Shown: in pieces, positions 51,026 to 52,811 of the stretch
Numbering within the stretch: position 1 is the first letter of the stretch
How the letters are laid out: each line of letters starts with the position of its first letter
Assembly: GCA_003223875.1 (NCBI GenBank)
Contig: QHWY01000232.1
Span: forward strand, 1-52,811
Length of the DNA stretch: 52,811 nt
Reading direction: 5' to 3'
Source of the DNA: Acidobacteriota bacterium
GTDB lineage: Bacteria; Acidobacteriota; Terriglobia; 20CM-2-55-15
The notes under the pieces: generated by a model
What the model saw: the letters and a program-made list of their open reading frames with translations, nothing else
Told to the model about the DNA's origin: nothing
The model's database searches: none
Translations under genes and position numbers: made by a program

Positions 51026-52306
51026 ATGGCGCTGCTGCGCTCCAATCGTAATTACCGGTTCACCTGGATTGGCCAGGTAGTCAGCGAAGTCGGCGACCAC
51101 TTCAACAACATCGCCGTATTCAGCCTGGCGCTGGCGAACACCGGATCCGGACTCACCGTTGCCGGCGTCCTCTTGGCGCGTGGAGCTGCCGTGATGTTTG
51201 CCGGGCCGGTCGCCGGTGTTCTGCTGGATCGCATGGATCGCCGCCGCATCATGATCTTGAGTGATCTCATTCGGGCTGTTCTGGCGCTCGGTTTTATTTT
51301 TGCGATCCCCATGGGGCGAACATGGCTGCTGTTTTTGTTGAGTGGTGCGCTGATGTTCGCTTCACCGTTTTTCACCAGCGGCCGGGCGTCAATACTGCCG
51401 GCCATCGCCAGCAGTACCGAACTGCATACGGCAAACTCCCTGACTCAGTTGACGCAGTGGACAGCAGTGACGATTGGATCTTTTTTGGGAGGCAGCGCGG
51501 TAGCGTCATTCGGATACGAACTGGCGTTCGTTTTCAACGCTCTATCATTTGTTTTTTCCGCCTTCTGCGTATCGAGGTTGCATGTTGTGGAGGGCTTTCG
51601 CCCGCAACGCGAAGATCTCTCGGAGGACAAAGTACTCCAGCCGTGGCAGGAATACATCGCGGGTATCCGCTACATGCGCGCGGCGCCACTCATACTGGGG
51701 ATCGGTCTTATCGCCGTCGGCTGGTCGACGGGCGGGGGCGCCGCGCAAATTCTGTTCAGTCTGTTCGGCGAAAACGTGTTTCACCGCGGTCCGGCCGGGA
51801 TCGGACTGATTTGGGGATGTGCGGGCATTGGCTTAATCGCAGGCGGTCTGCTGGCGCATGCGATCGGCCGGAATCTGGGCTTCGAAGGCTACAAGCGAAC
51901 CATTTCCATCGTCTATTTGATTCACGGAGGCACCTACGTCCTGTTCAGCCTGACACCGAGATTCGGATTGGCGTTGGTTTTCATCGCCGTGTCGCGAGCG
52001 GCTGTCGGAGTAAGCTCGGTCTTGAATTTCGCTCAGCTTCTTCGTCATGTATCGAATGAATATCGAGGTCGGGTGTTTTCGACTATCGAAAGCTGGACGT
52101 GGATGACGATGATGATCTCGATGGCACTTGCTGGTGCCGCCTCCGTGAGCGTTGATCCACGGACGATCGGCGCCGTGGCCGGATGCCTCAGCGCCAGCAC
52201 CGCCCTTTTCTGGGGATCGGCCAACTGGCGCGGCAAACTACCCGAGCCGGCGCGCGCGGGAGTTGAGCCAGAGGAAGTTGAAGTACACGGCGATCCAGTT
52301 GTGTAG
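51026..52306 (+). CDS. MFS exporter, EntS-like (MFS_3)
   Basis: 426 residues with about 12 helices. Opens MALLRSNRNYRFTWIGQVVS then EVGDHFNNIAVFSLALANTG; AGPVAGVLLDRMDRRRIMIL is the MFS loop-2/3 motif. This group exports siderophores, macrolides and other drugs; substrate unknown. ATG 51026 is chosen because an upstream open stretch is antisense to the SDR gene. The acidic C-terminal tail (EPEEVEVHGDPVV) is cytosolic. Confidence 0.9.
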   Translation: MALLRSNRNYRFTWIGQVVSEVGDHFNNIAVFSLALANTGSGLTVAGVLLARGAAVMFAGPVAGVLLDRMDRRRIMILSDLIRAVLALGFIFAIPMGRTWLLFLLSGALMFASPFFTSGRASILPAIASSTELHTANSLTQLTQWTAVTIGSFLGGSAVASFGYELAFVFNALSFVFSAFCVSRLHVVEGFRPQREDLSEDKVLQPWQEYIAGIRYMRAAPLILGIGLIAVGWSTGGGAAQILFSLFGENVFHRGPAGIGLIWGCAGIGLIAGGLLAHAIGRNLGFEGYKRTISIVYLIHGGTYVLFSLTPRFGLALVFIAVSRAAVGVSSVLNFAQLLRHVSNEYRGRVFSTIESWTWMTMMISMALAGAASVSVDPRTIGAVAGCLSASTALFWGSANWRGKLPEPARAGVEPEEVEVHGDPVV

Positions 52307-52312
52307 ACGCAT

Positions 52313-52690
52313 CAGATTTCTTGACAACCCTCACCAACGCAGTAACTCAATTTATCAGGAAGTATCGGCACATCCGGTGTGCCCCGTACCCGGACGTATC
52401 CGGAATCAGTCCCGAAGCCCATCAACTGCTGGCTGCATATGGCTGGCCGGGAAATGGTCGGGAACTCGAAAATGCCATCGAATGGGCGATTTCAATGGGA
52501 GCTACCGTCTACATTCTGCCGGAAGACTGCCGAAGGAGATCCGACCGCCTTCGGATGTGGCGGATCCTGGCAAAGGTTTACATGAGCGGGAATTTGCCGC
52601 GTTTCAGAAATCACTCTTCGAGAGATTACTCCGCGAAACCTGGGGCAATCGCGCGGAAGCCGCCCGGCGGCTCGAGCGGCTGCTTGCTTT
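52313..52690 (+). pseudogene. Remnant of a sigma-54 activator (end of AAA+ domain and Fis HTH)
   Basis: Frame 1 (52321-52525) reads ...TQFIRKY... ISPEAHQLLAAYGWPGNGRE then LENAIEWAISMGATVYILPE: the C-terminal part of a sigma-54 AAA+ domain. At about 52526 one base seems lost (GAAGAC-CTG read as GAAGACTG), and the next frame continues EFAAFQKSLFERLLRETWGN then RAEAARRL, the first helix of a Fis HTH, which then fails. The Walker boxes and everything N-terminal are missing. Clearly a dead fragment; the parent gene is not visible. Confidence 0.75.
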
Positions 52691-52811
52691 CGTCCAGGCT
52701 GGACTAACGGGATGGCCAGTGCCATGCCGGAAGAATCAGATCCTCCGATCCTGCAATCCTTGTCTCTCCAAAGCTCTTTTCAAGGGTGATTGAGTTACAG
52801 CGGTGCTCCAG
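52691..52811. other. Right-end sequence, nothing recognised
   Basis: Continues past the broken HTH. Short open frames only (for example an ATG at about 52722 giving MPEESDPPILQSLSLQSSF before a stop). Could be further decayed sequence. Confidence 0.4.

Noticed and set aside
1..52811. CRISPR arrays, tRNA, rRNA, prophage or complete insertion sequences
   Set aside because: No regularly spaced direct repeats, no cloverleaf in any gap, no transposase or phage structural gene was found by eye.

Overview
The window is a 52.8-kb stretch of a bacterial chromosome with dense coding, about 45 genes, moderate GC and no rRNA, tRNA, CRISPR array or phage. The organism is a diderm: it carries LpxD, a fused LptF-LptG lipopolysaccharide permease, MurJ and several lipoprotein or signal-peptide proteins. 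The fused LptFG, the many dispersed GC-rich palindromes and the mix of UPF0182, GH57, TldD/E and F420 genes suggest an Acidobacteriota-like lineage. That placement is inference; no marker gene here settles it.

Layout. 1-9.3 kb: the 3' part of ppdK, an ABC exporter, lpxD (reverse), then murJ-xerD overlapping by 4 bp, and metK. 9.3-17.2 kb: lptFG (reverse), a GH57 glycosidase and an alpha/beta-hydrolase, then alpha-glucan phosphorylase and a class V aminotransferase on the reverse strand. 17.2-21.1 kb: stacked palindromes, a large UPF0182 membrane protein and a DUF72 protein. 21.3 kb: a strong dif-like XerCD site in the divergent gap before moaA. 21.4-29.4 kb: moaA, recQ, a VOC protein with a basic tail, a lipoprotein, a D-2-hydroxyacid dehydrogenase and a GAF-AAA-Fis regulator in an overlapping pair, DUF2461, a small Cys protein and a cupin. 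29.5-36.5 kb: a four-domain MBL/pseudo-receiver/cNMP/GGDEF protein, then cofG-cofH-ecsC-like (each junction a 4-bp overlap) and a CNNM/HlyC transporter. 36.6-40.0 kb: the reverse lysine operon dapE-dapB-dapA-dapD. 40.2-41.4 kb: cyaY, then a decayed DUF885-MFS gene pair containing two palindromic elements. 41.5-52.3 kb: a CusF-like lipoprotein, a POT transporter, a compact eight-gene reverse operon (SDR, DUF488, beta-CASP nuclease, TldD, TldE, M23 peptidase, HEAT protein, membrane protein) and an MFS exporter. The right end holds a frameshifted remnant of a sigma-54 activator.

Functional themes are envelope building (LpxD, LptFG, MurJ, M23), storage-glucan turnover (GH57, glucan phosphorylase, PPDK), cofactors (MoaA, CofG/H, MetK) and lysine/diaminopimelate synthesis. 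XerD and the putative dif site fit together as the chromosome-dimer resolution system and suggest that the window lies near the replication terminus.

The most unusual features are (a) the dif-like site, (b) the four-domain signalling protein with an inactive-looking receiver domain, and (c) a family of palindromes each enclosed in its own private inverted-repeat arms. Several of these arms sit exactly on the stop codons of convergent genes and encode their last residues. No complete novel defence or mobile system was recognised.
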